A stretch of DNA of 64,000 nt. It comes from Brevibacterium sp. XM4083. GTDB taxonomy: Bacteria > Actinomycetota > Actinomycetes > Actinomycetales > Brevibacteriaceae. The notes beneath the pieces are model-generated. The model did not search any database. It was not told the DNA's origin and worked only from the letters and a program-made list of their open reading frames with translations. Numbering within the stretch: position 1 is the first letter of the stretch; the number at the start of each line of letters is the position of its first letter. The translations under genes and the position numbers were made by a program. This document shows, piece by piece, positions 1 to 8,876 of the stretch. Location: NCBI RefSeq assembly GCF_006489205.2, contig NZ_VFYR02000004.1:518101-582100 (forward strand), in the 5' to 3' direction.

Positions 1-1
1 C

Positions 2-370
2 GAGCCGATGCAGCACGGCTCCCTCTTCCTCGCCGGCGACAGCGCCCACACCGTCCCACCGACCGGGGCGAAGGGCCTCAACCTCGCTTTCGCCGACGTC
101 GCGGTGCTCGCCCCCGCCCTCGTGCGCGCCCTGCAGGACTCCGACGCCGAGGCGCTCGCCCGGTACTCGGCGACCGCGACGACGCGCGTCTGGAAAGCCC
201 AGCACTTCTCGTTCCAGATGACGAGGATGCTCCACACCGACCCCACCGCGGATCCCTTCGAAGCCCGCCGCAGCCTCGGCGAACTCGATTCGATCCTTAC
301 CTCCGACCACGGCCGCCGTTACCTGGCCGAGTGCTACACCGGCTGGCCGCACACCACCACCATCCCCTGA
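2..370 (+). CDS. pobA: 4-hydroxybenzoate 3-monooxygenase, C-terminal part (5' truncated by window edge)
   Basis: The reading frame is open from base 2 and ends in TGA at 368-370, so only the last ~122 codons are present. The piece carries the second FAD motif of aromatic hydroxylases (GDSAHTVPPTGAKGLNLA), in which the Asp contacts the FAD ribityl chain and PPTGAKG contacts flavin. This exact wording is typical of PobA, which hydroxylates 4-hydroxybenzoate to protocatechuate with NAD(P)H and O2. The next gene, 17 bp on, is protocatechuate dioxygenase, so the product feeds straight into the following genes and an operon is likely. The N-terminal dinucleotide fold lies outside the window. Naming rests on the motif and the context. 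Confidence 0.85.
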   Translation, partial: EPMQHGSLFLAGDSAHTVPPTGAKGLNLAFADVAVLAPALVRALQDSDAEALARYSATATTRVWKAQHFSFQMTRMLHTDPTADPFEARRSLGELDSILTSDHGRRYLAECYTGWPHTTTIP

Positions 371-387
371 AGAAGAGAGGTCAGACC

Positions 388-1188
388 ATGAGCGCACAGA
401 AGCTCTCCGGTCCCGACGACGCCGCCGAATCCCAGGCGACGCTGAGCGCGGAGATCAACGCGATCGGCAGCGAGTACCGCGGCGCCGTGGCAGCCGGCGC
501 CCCCGTCGAGACGCAGCCGCGACTCGACTACCCGCCCTATCGCTCCTCCCTCCTGCGGCATCCGACGAAGGACCTGCGCCACACCGATCCGGAGACGATC
601 GAGCTCTACTCGCCGGCGTTCGGCCACCGGGACATCGGCACCCTCGAATCGGATCTGACGATCCAGGCTGGCGGAGAGCCGATCGGTGAGCGCATCCGCG
701 TCACCGGCCGCGTCCTCGACGGCCAGGGCCGGCCTGTCGCCGGTCAGCTCGTCGAGATCTGGCAGGCGAACTCCGCCGGCCGCTACATCCACAAACGCGA
801 CCAGCACCCGGCCCCCATCGACCCGAACTTCACCGGGGTCGGACGCACCCTGACGGGACCGGACGGATCGTACTCGTTCACGACGATCAAACCCGGCCCC
901 TACCCGTGGAAGAACCACCACAACGCGTGGCGACCGGCCCACATCCATTTCTCGCTCTTCGGCACCGAGTTCACGCAGCGCATGGTCACGCAGATGTACT
1001 TCCCCGGTGACCCGCTCTTCGCCCTCGACCCGATCTTCCAGTCGATCACTGACGACAAGGCGCGCGAGCGCCTCGTGGCCACATACGACCACGACATCAC
1101 CGAACACGAATTCCTCATGGGCTACTCGTGGGACATCGTCCTCACGGGAGCCGAGCGGACCTGGATGGAAGAGGACGACGATGCCTGA
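388..1188 (+). CDS. pcaH: Protocatechuate 3,4-dioxygenase beta subunit
   Basis: Intradiol ring-cleavage dioxygenase subunit of 266 residues that binds the non-haem Fe(III). With PcaG it converts protocatechuate plus O2 to 3-carboxy-cis,cis-muconate. All four iron ligands can be placed: Tyr133 (in GRYIHK), Tyr172 (in GPYPWKN), His185 and His187 (in RPAHIHFS). The ATG at 388 was chosen because AGAGAGG sits just upstream and the protein then has normal family length; the frame is open further up but inside the end of pobA. The 3' end overlaps the pcaG start by 8 bp, which implies translational coupling of the two subunits. Confidence 0.95.
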   Translation: MSAQKLSGPDDAAESQATLSAEINAIGSEYRGAVAAGAPVETQPRLDYPPYRSSLLRHPTKDLRHTDPETIELYSPAFGHRDIGTLESDLTIQAGGEPIGERIRVTGRVLDGQGRPVAGQLVEIWQANSAGRYIHKRDQHPAPIDPNFTGVGRTLTGPDGSYSFTTIKPGPYPWKNHHNAWRPAHIHFSLFGTEFTQRMVTQMYFPGDPLFALDPIFQSITDDKARERLVATYDHDITEHEFLMGYSWDIVLTGAERTWMEEDDDA

Positions 1189-1753
1189 GACCGAGTACAC
1201 CGCCACCCCCGGCCAGACCGTGGGACCCTTCTACGGCTACGCCCTGCCCTACCCGGGCGACAGCGCGCTCGTCCCGCCGGCAGCGGCCGACGCCGTGCAG
1301 CTGGCCGGGGTCGTCTACGACGGCGCAGGGGTGCCCGTGCCCGATGCGATCCTCGAGATCTGGCAGCCGGACGAGACCGGCACGGTGTCCCGGGAGACCG
1401 GGTCGCTGCGCCGTGACGGCTTCACATTCACCGGGTTCGGTCGCGCCGCCTGCGACCCCGAGGGACGGTTCAGCTTCTCGACCGTCGTTCCCGGCCCCAC
1501 CGAGGAGGGCAAGGCCGCCTTCATCAGCGTCGTCGTCTTCGCTCGCGGTCTGCTCAACCGGCTCTTCACGCGGGTCTACATCCCCGGTGACGCCGAGGCG
1601 CTGGCCGCCGATCCGCTGCTGTCCTCCCTCGACCCGGCCGACCGGGACCGTCTCATCGCGACCCGGGAGGCTGACGGAACGCTGCGATTCGACATACGGT
1701 TGCAGGGAGAGGACGAGACCCCGTTCCTCCGGTTCCCCGGCCACACCGACTGA
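1181..1753 (+). CDS. pcaG: Protocatechuate 3,4-dioxygenase alpha subunit
   Basis: 190-residue alpha subunit, the partner of PcaH. It has the intradiol fold (TPGQTVGPFYGYALPY near the N-terminus, a LEIWQPD strand, FTRVYIPGD near the C-terminus) but lacks the iron-ligand Tyr/His set, as expected for the alpha chain. The ATG at 1181 lies inside the last codons of pcaH. The stop region is duplicated: CGACTGAG occurs twice at a 9-bp period (1747-1754 and 1756-1763), which places a second in-frame TGA three codons downstream. The gap to pcaB is 18 bp. Confidence 0.93.
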   Translation: MPETEYTATPGQTVGPFYGYALPYPGDSALVPPAAADAVQLAGVVYDGAGVPVPDAILEIWQPDETGTVSRETGSLRRDGFTFTGFGRAACDPEGRFSFSTVVPGPTEEGKAAFISVVVFARGLLNRLFTRVYIPGDAEALAADPLLSSLDPADRDRLIATREADGTLRFDIRLQGEDETPFLRFPGHTD

Positions 1754-1771
1754 GACGACTGAGGAGACTGC

Positions 1772-3127
1772 ATGAGCCGCACCCGGCTGCTCTTCGCCCC
1801 CGGCGACCTTCGCGGTGCCGACAGCGTCGACGACGCGGCGCTCGCCGGGGCGATCGGTGAGGTCGAGAGCGCGTGGGTGACCGCGCAGGCCGCGGCCGGT
1901 CTCGTCTCCGCGGAGACGCGGACCGCGGTCACCGGCGCGGTCGACGCCGTGACGTGGGAGCTCCAAGCCGATGCGGAAGCGCTGGCAGGCCTGGCCGCCG
2001 ACGCCGAATCCGGCGGCAATCCCGTCATCCCGTTCCTCACCCAGGTGCGCGCCCGCCTCACTCCCGAGGCGGGCCGTGCCCTCCACCGGGGGCTGACGAG
2101 CCAGGATGTCTTGGACTCCGCGCTCGGCCTCCTCGTCACCCGCACGATCACCCAGACCCGGGCGCGCCTCGACGTCATCACCGAGGCGCTCCGCTCCCTC
2201 TCCGAGACCCATGCCGAAACCCTGTGCCTGGCCCGCACCCTGACCCAGCCGGCGCTGCCGACGACGTTCGGGCTGAGGGTCGCGACGTGGGCGGCGGAGG
2301 TCGCCGAGGTCGCCGCCCTCACTCCCCGCAGCGACGCCGTCCAGGTCGGCGGGGCCGCCGGCACGCGCGCGGCGATCCGGGAGTTCGCCGGGGACCGCAC
2401 CGAGGCGCTGCTGCGGGAGTTCGAGGTCCAGCTGCGCGGCCCCGACGCCGCCCTCTCCCCCACCCCCGTTCCCTGGCACAGCGACCGGGTCCGCGTCCTG
2501 ACCTGGGCGACCCATTTCACCCAGTGCGTGGGCGTGGGCTCCTCGATCGCCCGCAACGTCCTCATCGGCACCCGCCCCGAGGTCGGGGAACTCGCCCTCG
2601 CCGCGACCGGCGGCTCCTCGGCGATGCCGCAGAAGACCAACCCGACCGTCGCCGTCCTCCTCCACCGCAACGGCATGCGCGCTCCCGGCCTGCTCGCCAC
2701 GCTCGCGACGACCGGCGCCGAGGCCGTCGAGGAGCGCTCCGACGGCGCCTGGCATGCCGAATGGCCGGCCCTGTCCGCGCTCATGGTCCTCGCCCTGTCC
2801 TCCCTGGCCCTCCTCGAGGAGATGGTCACCGGACTGAGCGCCCGCCCCGAGGCGATGCGCCGCAACCTCGACGCCGCCGGTCCCGGCATCTACGGCGAGA
2901 AGCTCACGATCGTCTTCGGCGACCGTCTGTCGAAGGACGCGATCAGAGAGATTCTCTCCGGTTCCGGCGACCCTGCCGAGCGCCTCGGCGCCGCCCTCGC
3001 CGCGACCCCCGGGCCGGTGCCCGACCCCGCGGAGCTCGAGGGATTCTTCGGACCGTCGTCCTACCTCGGCGAGGCCGAGAGCATCCGGGAGACGATCATC
3101 CGCACGACCGACCCGACCACCCCCTGA
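1772..3127 (+). CDS. pcaB: 3-carboxy-cis,cis-muconate cycloisomerase
   Basis: 451-residue member of the fumarase/aspartase superfamily. It lactonises 3-carboxymuconate to 4-carboxymuconolactone, the third step of the protocatechuate branch. The superfamily signature GSSAMPQKTNP is present near residue 280 (flexible loop with catalytic Ser), and LTSQDVLDSALG in the N-terminal third is the first conserved region. GAGGAGACTGC precedes the ATG. It stands between pcaG and pcaL, the usual actinobacterial order. Confidence 0.92.
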   Translation: MSRTRLLFAPGDLRGADSVDDAALAGAIGEVESAWVTAQAAAGLVSAETRTAVTGAVDAVTWELQADAEALAGLAADAESGGNPVIPFLTQVRARLTPEAGRALHRGLTSQDVLDSALGLLVTRTITQTRARLDVITEALRSLSETHAETLCLARTLTQPALPTTFGLRVATWAAEVAEVAALTPRSDAVQVGGAAGTRAAIREFAGDRTEALLREFEVQLRGPDAALSPTPVPWHSDRVRVLTWATHFTQCVGVGSSIARNVLIGTRPEVGELALAATGGSSAMPQKTNPTVAVLLHRNGMRAPGLLATLATTGAEAVEERSDGAWHAEWPALSALMVLALSSLALLEEMVTGLSARPEAMRRNLDAAGPGIYGEKLTIVFGDRLSKDAIREILSGSGDPAERLGAALAATPGPVPDPAELEGFFGPSSYLGEAESIRETIIRTTDPTTP

Positions 3128-3141
3128 CGAAAGCGACCACC

Positions 3142-4434
3142 GTGGAACTCACCGCCTCAGTCCTCACGACCCCGACCGCCCCCGTCGCCAAGGTCGTCAT
3201 CGCCCTGCCCTCGCTCGGCACCTCGGTGGGCGCGTTGTGGCAGCAGGCGGCGAGCGCCCTGGCCGACGTCGCCCCCGACACCGCGGTCGTCGGCATCGAC
3301 CTGCCCGGTCACGGCCGCTCCCCCGCCCTCGATGTGAGTGCCGGAGCGTCGCGTTCGGAGGTTCCCCGGGTGTCGATGGCCGATCTCGCCGAGGCGGTGC
3401 TCACGACCCTCGACCGTGTCCTTCCCGATGTCGTCGGCGAGTCAGAGGTGCCGGTGTCGCTGGCCGGGGACTCGATCGGCGGTGCCATCGCCCTCCAGCT
3501 CGCCCTCGACCATCCGGAGCGGTTCGAGAGGGCGGCGGTGTTCTGCACCGGGGCGAAGATCGGCGAGGCCCAGGGGTGGGAGGAGCGCGCGGAGACCGTC
3601 GCGATCTCCGGAACCCCGACGCAGGTCATCGGATCGGCCGAACGGTGGTTCGGGCCCGGGTTCATGGAACGCGAACCCGAGGCCTCGGCAGCACTCCTCC
3701 ATTCCCTCCAGGATGCCGACCGCTTCTCCTACGCCGCCCTCTGCTACACGCTCGCCGACTTCGACATCCGGGGGCGCCTGTCCGAGATCGGCCTGCCGCT
3801 GCTCGCCGTCGCCGGTGAGCACGACACTCCGACCCCGCCGACGAAGCTCGCCGAGATCGCCAATGCCGTCCCCGGTGCGCTCCTCGAGATCATCGAAGGC
3901 GCCGCCCACCTCGTGCCGATCGAGGCACCCGTCGTCACCGCGGGACTCCTCTCCGACTTCCTCGCCGGCCGCGGCACGAGCGGGACAGAGACCGGGGCGG
4001 TGGCCGATGTGCCCCGGCCGACAGCCTCGGGACCTCGGGACGCCGACCGTGACGCCGTGTGGGAGGCGGGGATGCGGGTGCGCCGCGAGGTCCTCTCCGA
4101 TGCCCACGTCGACCGGGCGAACGCCGCGATCACGGACTTCACCGCCGACTTCCAGGACCTCATCACCCGCTTCGCGTGGGGTGAGATCTGGACGCGGCCG
4201 GGCCTCGACCGGCGGATGCGCTCGGCGATCACGCTCACGGCGATGATCGCCGGCGGACACGAGGCGGAGCTGAAGATGCACGTCAAGGCCGCGCTGCGCA
4301 ACGGGCTCAGCCGGGATGAGATCAAGGAGATCCTCCTCCAGTCCGCGATCTACTGCTCGGTGCCCTCGGCCAACACCGCCTTCGCCGTCGCCGCCGAGGC
4401 CCTGGACGAGGTCGACACCGACGGTCTCGACTGA
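3142..4434 (+). CDS. pcaL: Fused 3-oxoadipate enol-lactonase / 4-carboxymuconolactone decarboxylase
   Basis: 430-residue fusion of PcaD and PcaC, running two successive steps from 4-carboxymuconolactone to 3-oxoadipate. Residues ~1-270 are an alpha/beta hydrolase: nucleophile Ser111 in GDSIGG, Asp in AGEHDTPTPP, His in GAAHLVPIEAP. Residues ~300-425 are the CMD domain (TRFAWGEIWTRPGLDRR, then GGHEAELKMHVKAALRNG). An acidic/Gly-rich linker joins them. The GTG at 3142, 14 bp after pcaB, gives a normal PcaD N-terminus; its ribosome site is weak, so coupling to pcaB is likely. PcaL fusions are known from Rhodococcus and Streptomyces. No pcaIJ or pcaF genes lie in the window. Confidence 0.9.
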   Translation: MELTASVLTTPTAPVAKVVIALPSLGTSVGALWQQAASALADVAPDTAVVGIDLPGHGRSPALDVSAGASRSEVPRVSMADLAEAVLTTLDRVLPDVVGESEVPVSLAGDSIGGAIALQLALDHPERFERAAVFCTGAKIGEAQGWEERAETVAISGTPTQVIGSAERWFGPGFMEREPEASAALLHSLQDADRFSYAALCYTLADFDIRGRLSEIGLPLLAVAGEHDTPTPPTKLAEIANAVPGALLEIIEGAAHLVPIEAPVVTAGLLSDFLAGRGTSGTETGAVADVPRPTASGPRDADRDAVWEAGMRVRREVLSDAHVDRANAAITDFTADFQDLITRFAWGEIWTRPGLDRRMRSAITLTAMIAGGHEAELKMHVKAALRNGLSRDEIKEILLQSAIYCSVPSANTAFAVAAEALDEVDTDGLD

Positions 4435-4444
4435 CGAGGTGCGC

Positions 4445-5863
4445 TCAGGCGCCGTCTGCGGCCGCGCCGTCCGTGGCAGCCCCGTCCTTGGCGGCGACCT
4501 CGAGGTACTGGGCTGAGAGCATCCGGTAGGCGCGCGTGCCGAAGGCCGCGAGAGCGAGGACGATCGAGACGATGCCCGTCCACAGGAAGACGAGTGCGAT
4601 GCCGCGCACGTCCCCCGCGCCGAGCAGCCAGCCCCAGCGGTCGGCGCCCGCCTCGGTGCGCATGTACGGGATGACCCAGAACTCCGCGATCGGGGCGATG
4701 AGGAACGCGGTGATCGGCGCCGATGCCGCCTCGAACGTCATGGCGAAGCCGAACACGCGACCCTGCTGACGGAACGGCACGACCCGTTGGATGACCGTCT
4801 GCTCGGCGGCTTCGATGACCGGCAGCATGAGGAAGAAACCCCAGAGTCCGAGGCCGTAGAGGAGCCACGACTCGCGCAGCGCGAAGACCCCGCCGAGCAG
4901 TCCTATGAGACAGCAGAAGAGGAGCATCGTGCGGATCGGGTTGCGCCCGAGACCGAACTTCGCGACGAGTCCGCCGCCGATCATGAACCCGGTCGAGACC
5001 ACTGCCAGGGCGATGCCCCAGGCCTGAGCGGACCCGAAGACCTCGATCCCGTAGGGGTCGGTGAGCGCCATGTAGACGCCGCCGACGAGGTTGTTGAGCG
5101 TCGTGAAGAGCACGAGCGCGAAGAGCCCGGGGGCGGCGAGAACCGCGGCGAGGCCGCCGCGGATGTCGACCCAGCCCGGCTGCCCTGCGGAGGCGACGAT
5201 GACCGGCTCCGGGATCCGCAGGGTGAGGAGGTGGAGGAGGGAGAGGCCGATGAGGACGACGGCGATGGCGATCGACCAGCCCATCCCGAGGAACCCGACG
5301 GCGAGTCCGCTGAAGACGCTCGTGACGAGGAAGCCGAGCCCTTGGACGGTGCCGACGAGGCCGTTCGCATTGGCGCGCTTGGGCCCGGGCACGAGCAGGG
5401 ACACGGTCGTCGACAGGGCGATGCCGCGCAGCTGTTCGACAACGGCGCCGGCGAGCATGACGATGCTGAAGACCCAGAACCACGGTCCGCCGATGTCGAG
5501 GAGGATCGGATTCGGCACCGCCAGGTAGATGAGCCCGGTGACGGCGAAGAGGACGAGCGTGCCGGCCGTGGCGACGACCATGACCCGAAGCTTGCGGAAC
5601 CGGTCGACGACGGTGCCGAAGAACATCGAGAAGAGCGCGACGAGGAGCATGTACGCCCCGCCGATGACCCCGGTGGCGAGCACCGATCGGGTCTCGAGGT
5701 AGACCCAGAAGGTCAGGGCGAACCAGAGGAAGCTCGTCGTGACGTTGGCGATCGCCGTGTTGATGAGGACATGGAGGAACGTCCGCTGCCCGCCCGGCGG
5801 CGGTTCGGGGTCAGCCGCATGGGGATCCGTCACGCCTCTCACAGTAGCCTGACCCACGGACAT
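4445..5863 (-). CDS. MFS transporter (EntS/MdfA-like, multidrug-type)
   Basis: Integral membrane protein of about 472 residues with ~12 hydrophobic segments, beginning FLHVLINTAIANVTTSFLWF. An intracellular loop carries DRFRKLRV after TM2, as in the major facilitator superfamily. The sequence resembles the MFS_3 (enterobactin exporter) group, so efflux is likelier than uptake; the substrate is unknown. Several starts are possible (GTG 5887, ATG 5875, ATG 5863, GTG 5833), none with a strong ribosome site; ATG 5863 is a compromise. It is convergent with pcaL (10-bp gap) and divergent from the next transporter. Confidence 0.82.
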   Translation of the reverse strand: MSVGQATVRGVTDPHAADPEPPPGGQRTFLHVLINTAIANVTTSFLWFALTFWVYLETRSVLATGVIGGAYMLLVALFSMFFGTVVDRFRKLRVMVVATAGTLVLFAVTGLIYLAVPNPILLDIGGPWFWVFSIVMLAGAVVEQLRGIALSTTVSLLVPGPKRANANGLVGTVQGLGFLVTSVFSGLAVGFLGMGWSIAIAVVLIGLSLLHLLTLRIPEPVIVASAGQPGWVDIRGGLAAVLAAPGLFALVLFTTLNNLVGGVYMALTDPYGIEVFGSAQAWGIALAVVSTGFMIGGGLVAKFGLGRNPIRTMLLFCCLIGLLGGVFALRESWLLYGLGLWGFFLMLPVIEAAEQTVIQRVVPFRQQGRVFGFAMTFEAASAPITAFLIAPIAEFWVIPYMRTEAGADRWGWLLGAGDVRGIALVFLWTGIVSIVLALAAFGTRAYRMLSAQYLEVAAKDGAATDGAAADGA

Positions 5864-5996
5864 GGCACGGATCATGGGACCGATCACATTGTGACGGCGC
5901 GGACTACCGGTGCCCGGTCGCGGGCACTAGGCTGGTGCGGTTGCCGCGGCCGCCCTGCCGTCGGTGAGAATCCGCACCCCATCCCAGAGGACAGCC

Positions 5997-7208
5997 ATGA
6001 GCGATGCGCCCGTGCCCCGCCGGACCTACAAATTCGCCGTCTTCGCCCTCGCGATCGGCGCGTTCGGGATCGGCGTCACCGAGTTCGCCACGATGGGGCT
6101 CCTTCCGCAGATCGCGGCCGAGCTGCGCATCACCGTCCCGCAGGCCGGGCATGCGGTGTCCCTCTACGCCCTCGGCGTCGTCGTCGGGGCTCCGCTCATC
6201 ACGACGATCGCCGCGCACATGGACCGCAAGCTCCTGCTCCTGTGCCTCATGGGGCTCTTCGCCCTCGGCAATGTCGCCTCGATGCTCGCGCCGAATGCGG
6301 CGCTGTTCAACATCGCCCGCTTCGTCAGCGGTCTCCCCCACGGCGCCTACCTCGGCATCGGCGCGATCGTCGCGGCCTCGCTCGTGCCCGTGGGCCGCCG
6401 CGGCCGGGCGATGGCGAGGGTCATGCTCGGTCTGACGATCGCGAACATCGTCGGTGTGCCCGTCGCCGCGGCCCTCGGCAACGCCTTCGGCTGGCGCAGC
6501 GCCTATGCGCTCGTCGCCGCGCTCGGCATCCTCACCGTCATCATGGTCGCCATCGCAGTGCCCCGGGTGAGCCTCTCGCAGGCGCCCTCGGCGCGCGGGG
6601 AGATCAAGGCGCTGGCACGGCCGCAGATCATCCTCACCCTGCTCGCCGGTTCGATCGGCTTCGGCGGCATGTTCGCCGTCTACACCTACATCACCCCGAC
6701 GATGACGGAGGTCGCGCATGTCCCGGAGACCGCGATCCCGTGGGTGCTCGCCGTCTACGGTCTCGGCATGACGGCGGGTTCGCTCATCGCCGGTCCGCTC
6801 GTCGACAAGTCGATCGAACGCTCAGGCACCGGCGGCATGATCCTCTCCGCTCTCGTCCTCGCCGCGTTCGGGGCGTTCACGGAGAACGCCGCGGTCGCGA
6901 TCATCGCGCTCTTCTTCATCGGCATCGCCGGCTCGATGATCACGACCTCCCTGCAGATGCGGCTGCTGCGTGATTCGACCGACGCCCCGAGCCTCTCGGC
7001 GGCGATGAACCACGCGGCGTTCAATCTCGCCAACGCCCTCGGCGCATGGCTCGGCGGCATCGTCATCACCGCCGGTCTCGGCTACCGAGCGCCCGCGTGG
7101 GTGGGAGTGGGCCTCTGCCTCGCCGGCCTCATCGTGCTGACGATCGCGATCGTCCTGCGCCGGAAGGGCCCGGCCGCGCCATCGAGCCGCACGACTCTCG
7201 ACCTGTGA
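5997..7208 (+). CDS. MFS transporter, DHA1 family (AraJ/YdhP-like)
   Basis: 403 residues with 12 predicted membrane segments. The N-terminus KFAVFALAIGAFGIGVTEFATMGLLPQIA matches the drug:H+ antiporter-1 branch that includes AraJ and Cmx-type proteins, with motif A-like MDRKLLLL after TM2. CAGAGG precedes ATG 5997 with suitable spacing, so I prefer it to the in-frame GTG at 5964. It is likely an exporter of small organic molecules. It is divergent from the previous MFS gene over ~130 bp, so the two may share a control region. Confidence 0.87.
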   Translation: MSDAPVPRRTYKFAVFALAIGAFGIGVTEFATMGLLPQIAAELRITVPQAGHAVSLYALGVVVGAPLITTIAAHMDRKLLLLCLMGLFALGNVASMLAPNAALFNIARFVSGLPHGAYLGIGAIVAASLVPVGRRGRAMARVMLGLTIANIVGVPVAAALGNAFGWRSAYALVAALGILTVIMVAIAVPRVSLSQAPSARGEIKALARPQIILTLLAGSIGFGGMFAVYTYITPTMTEVAHVPETAIPWVLAVYGLGMTAGSLIAGPLVDKSIERSGTGGMILSALVLAAFGAFTENAAVAIIALFFIGIAGSMITTSLQMRLLRDSTDAPSLSAAMNHAAFNLANALGAWLGGIVITAGLGYRAPAWVGVGLCLAGLIVLTIAIVLRRKGPAAPSSRTTLDL

Positions 7209-7364
7209 CCGTGCCCCGCGGCCGAGTCGGACAGAATCATCGGATATCCGAGTAATCTCGATCTCTGAGACGCAGTCTGTGCGATTGCTGAGACGAGCGT
7301 AGTGTCGGTCCGTCCACACGAGCACGACTGCCCGTGTTCACCACCACAGCGGAGCACAGAGAAC
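7209..7364 (+). promoter_or_regulatory. Intergenic control region upstream of MHS transporter
   Basis: A perfect 10-bp palindrome CGGATATCCG lies at 7241-7250, and CTGAGACG is directly repeated at 7265-7272 and 7288-7295, about two helical turns apart. Both are plausible operator parts for the transporter at 7365. I cannot name a regulator and see no convincing -35/-10 pair. Confidence 0.3.
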
Positions 7365-8801
7365 ATGTCCACCGAAACACAGCCGGACGGCGCGCCCGCG
7401 CAGTCTGCCGCCGAGTCCGAGGCGATCGCGGCGACGAGGAAGAACAACACGCGCGGCAAGGTGCTGAGCGCCTCGATGGTCGGCACGACCATCGAGTTCT
7501 TCGACTTCTACGCCTACGCGACGGCGTCCTCACTCGTCTTCCCCGCCCTCTTCTTCCCCAACCAGACCTCGACGACGCAGCTGCTGAGCTCGTTCGCGAT
7601 CTTCGGCGTCGCCTTCGTCGCCCGCCCCGTCGGGTCGATCATCTTCGGTCACTTCGGCGACCGCATCGGCCGGAAGAAGACGCTCATCGCGTCCCTGCTC
7701 ATCATGGGCATCGGGACGTTCCTCATCGGCCTCCTCCCCACCGCGGACACACCCGGCTGGGTCGTCCTCGCCCCGCTTTTCCTCGTCCTCCTCCGCTTCT
7801 CGCAGGGCGTCGGCCTCGGCGGCGAATGGTCGGGTGCGGCCCTGCTCGCGACGGAGAACGCCCCCAAGGGCAAGCGTGCGATCTGGGGAACGTTCCCACA
7901 GCTCGGCGCGCCTGTCGGCTTCATCCTCGCGAACCTCCTCTTCGTCGGCCTCAACTCGTGGACCTCGCCCGAAGCTTTCCTCGCCTGGGGCTGGCGGATC
8001 CCGTTCCTCCTCTCGGCCCTCCTCGTCGCCGTCGGCCTCTACGTCCGGCTCTCGCTCATGGAGACCCCGGCGTTCCAGCTCGTCGAGCAGCGCCAGCAGA
8101 TCTCCCGCGCCCCGATCGGCCGCGTCTTCACCGGCAGCTGGCTGCCGCTGCTGCTCGGCACGTTCATCATGCTCGCGACCTACGTCATCTTCTACTTCAT
8201 GACCGCGTTCACGCTCACGTACGGCACGTCCCCGGCGACGGTGGAGCAGGCAGAGACCGCCGCCGAGGCGGCCGGCAAGCCCTTCGATCCCGCGGGCTTC
8301 GTCGCGGGGCTCGGTTACGAGAAGAACGAGTTCCTCACCTACCTCATCATCGGCGTCGTGTTCTTCGGCATCTTCACCGTCGTCTCCGGACCACTGGCGG
8401 AGAAGCTCGGGAGGCGGAAGATGCTCATGGGCGTCACGGTCCTCATCGCCGTCTACGGCTTCGCCGTCAACGCGCTCTTCAACGCCGGCACCGTCGGCGT
8501 CGTCGCCGCCCTCATCATCGGCTTCACCCTCATGGGGCTGACGTTCGGGCCGATGGCCGCGTACCTGCCCGAGCTCTTCCCCGCCAACGTCCGCTACACG
8601 GGTTCGGCCGTGTCGTACAACATGGCCAGCGTCATCGGCGCCGGTCCCGCCCCGTTCGCGATGGTCGCGCTGTGGCAGGCCGAGGGAGGGACGATCTTCT
8701 GGTGCGGCCTCTACATCGTCGCCGCCGCGTTCCTCACGTTCGTCGCGCTCTACTTCGCGAAGGAGACCGCGGACCTCGACATCGAAGCCGAACTGAGCTG
8801 A
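7365..8801 (+). CDS. MHS-family metabolite:H+ symporter (MFS)
   Basis: 478 residues. After a ~30-residue hydrophilic N-terminus the first membrane segment reads TIEFFDFYAYATASSLVFPA, and loop 2-3 reads GHFGDRIGRKKTLI; both are hallmarks of the metabolite:H+ symporter family (ShiA, ProP, PcaT, KgtP). The long insert between TM7 and TM8 (ATVEQAETAAEAAGKPFDPAGF) is seen in several actinobacterial members. Uptake of an organic acid is the likely job. Its position near the pca genes suggests an aromatic or dicarboxylic acid, but that is inference. ATG 7365 follows GGAGCACAGAG. A hairpin terminator follows 40 bp after the stop. Confidence 0.88.
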   Translation: MSTETQPDGAPAQSAAESEAIAATRKNNTRGKVLSASMVGTTIEFFDFYAYATASSLVFPALFFPNQTSTTQLLSSFAIFGVAFVARPVGSIIFGHFGDRIGRKKTLIASLLIMGIGTFLIGLLPTADTPGWVVLAPLFLVLLRFSQGVGLGGEWSGAALLATENAPKGKRAIWGTFPQLGAPVGFILANLLFVGLNSWTSPEAFLAWGWRIPFLLSALLVAVGLYVRLSLMETPAFQLVEQRQQISRAPIGRVFTGSWLPLLLGTFIMLATYVIFYFMTAFTLTYGTSPATVEQAETAAEAAGKPFDPAGFVAGLGYEKNEFLTYLIIGVVFFGIFTVVSGPLAEKLGRRKMLMGVTVLIAVYGFAVNALFNAGTVGVVAALIIGFTLMGLTFGPMAAYLPELFPANVRYTGSAVSYNMASVIGAGPAPFAMVALWQAEGGTIFWCGLYIVAAAFLTFVALYFAKETADLDIEAELS

Positions 8802-8840
8802 GTCCCGACCCAGCTGACCGCAGAGCAGAACCCAGCACCC

Positions 8841-8876
8841 AGCGCCGAGGTGGACCCGCAGGTCCGCCTCGGCGCT
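8841..8876 (+). terminator. Hairpin terminator of the MHS transporter gene
   Basis: Sixteen-base arms 8841-8856 and 8861-8876 pair with one G-U and a CGCA loop. Each arm contains one copy of the recurring word GCCGAGGYGG in opposite orientation. No U-run follows, which is usual in high-GC actinobacteria. Confidence 0.75.

Noticed and set aside
1873-3141. Long upstream extension of the pcaL frame inside pcaB
   Set aside because: It is an alternate frame of pcaB, almost all Arg, Pro and Gly. The pcaL homology starts only at the GTG at 3142.
8796-8817. AGCTGA doubled at a 16-bp period around the MHS gene stop
   Set aside because: The match is only 6 bases and could easily be chance, so it was left out of the stop-duplication list.
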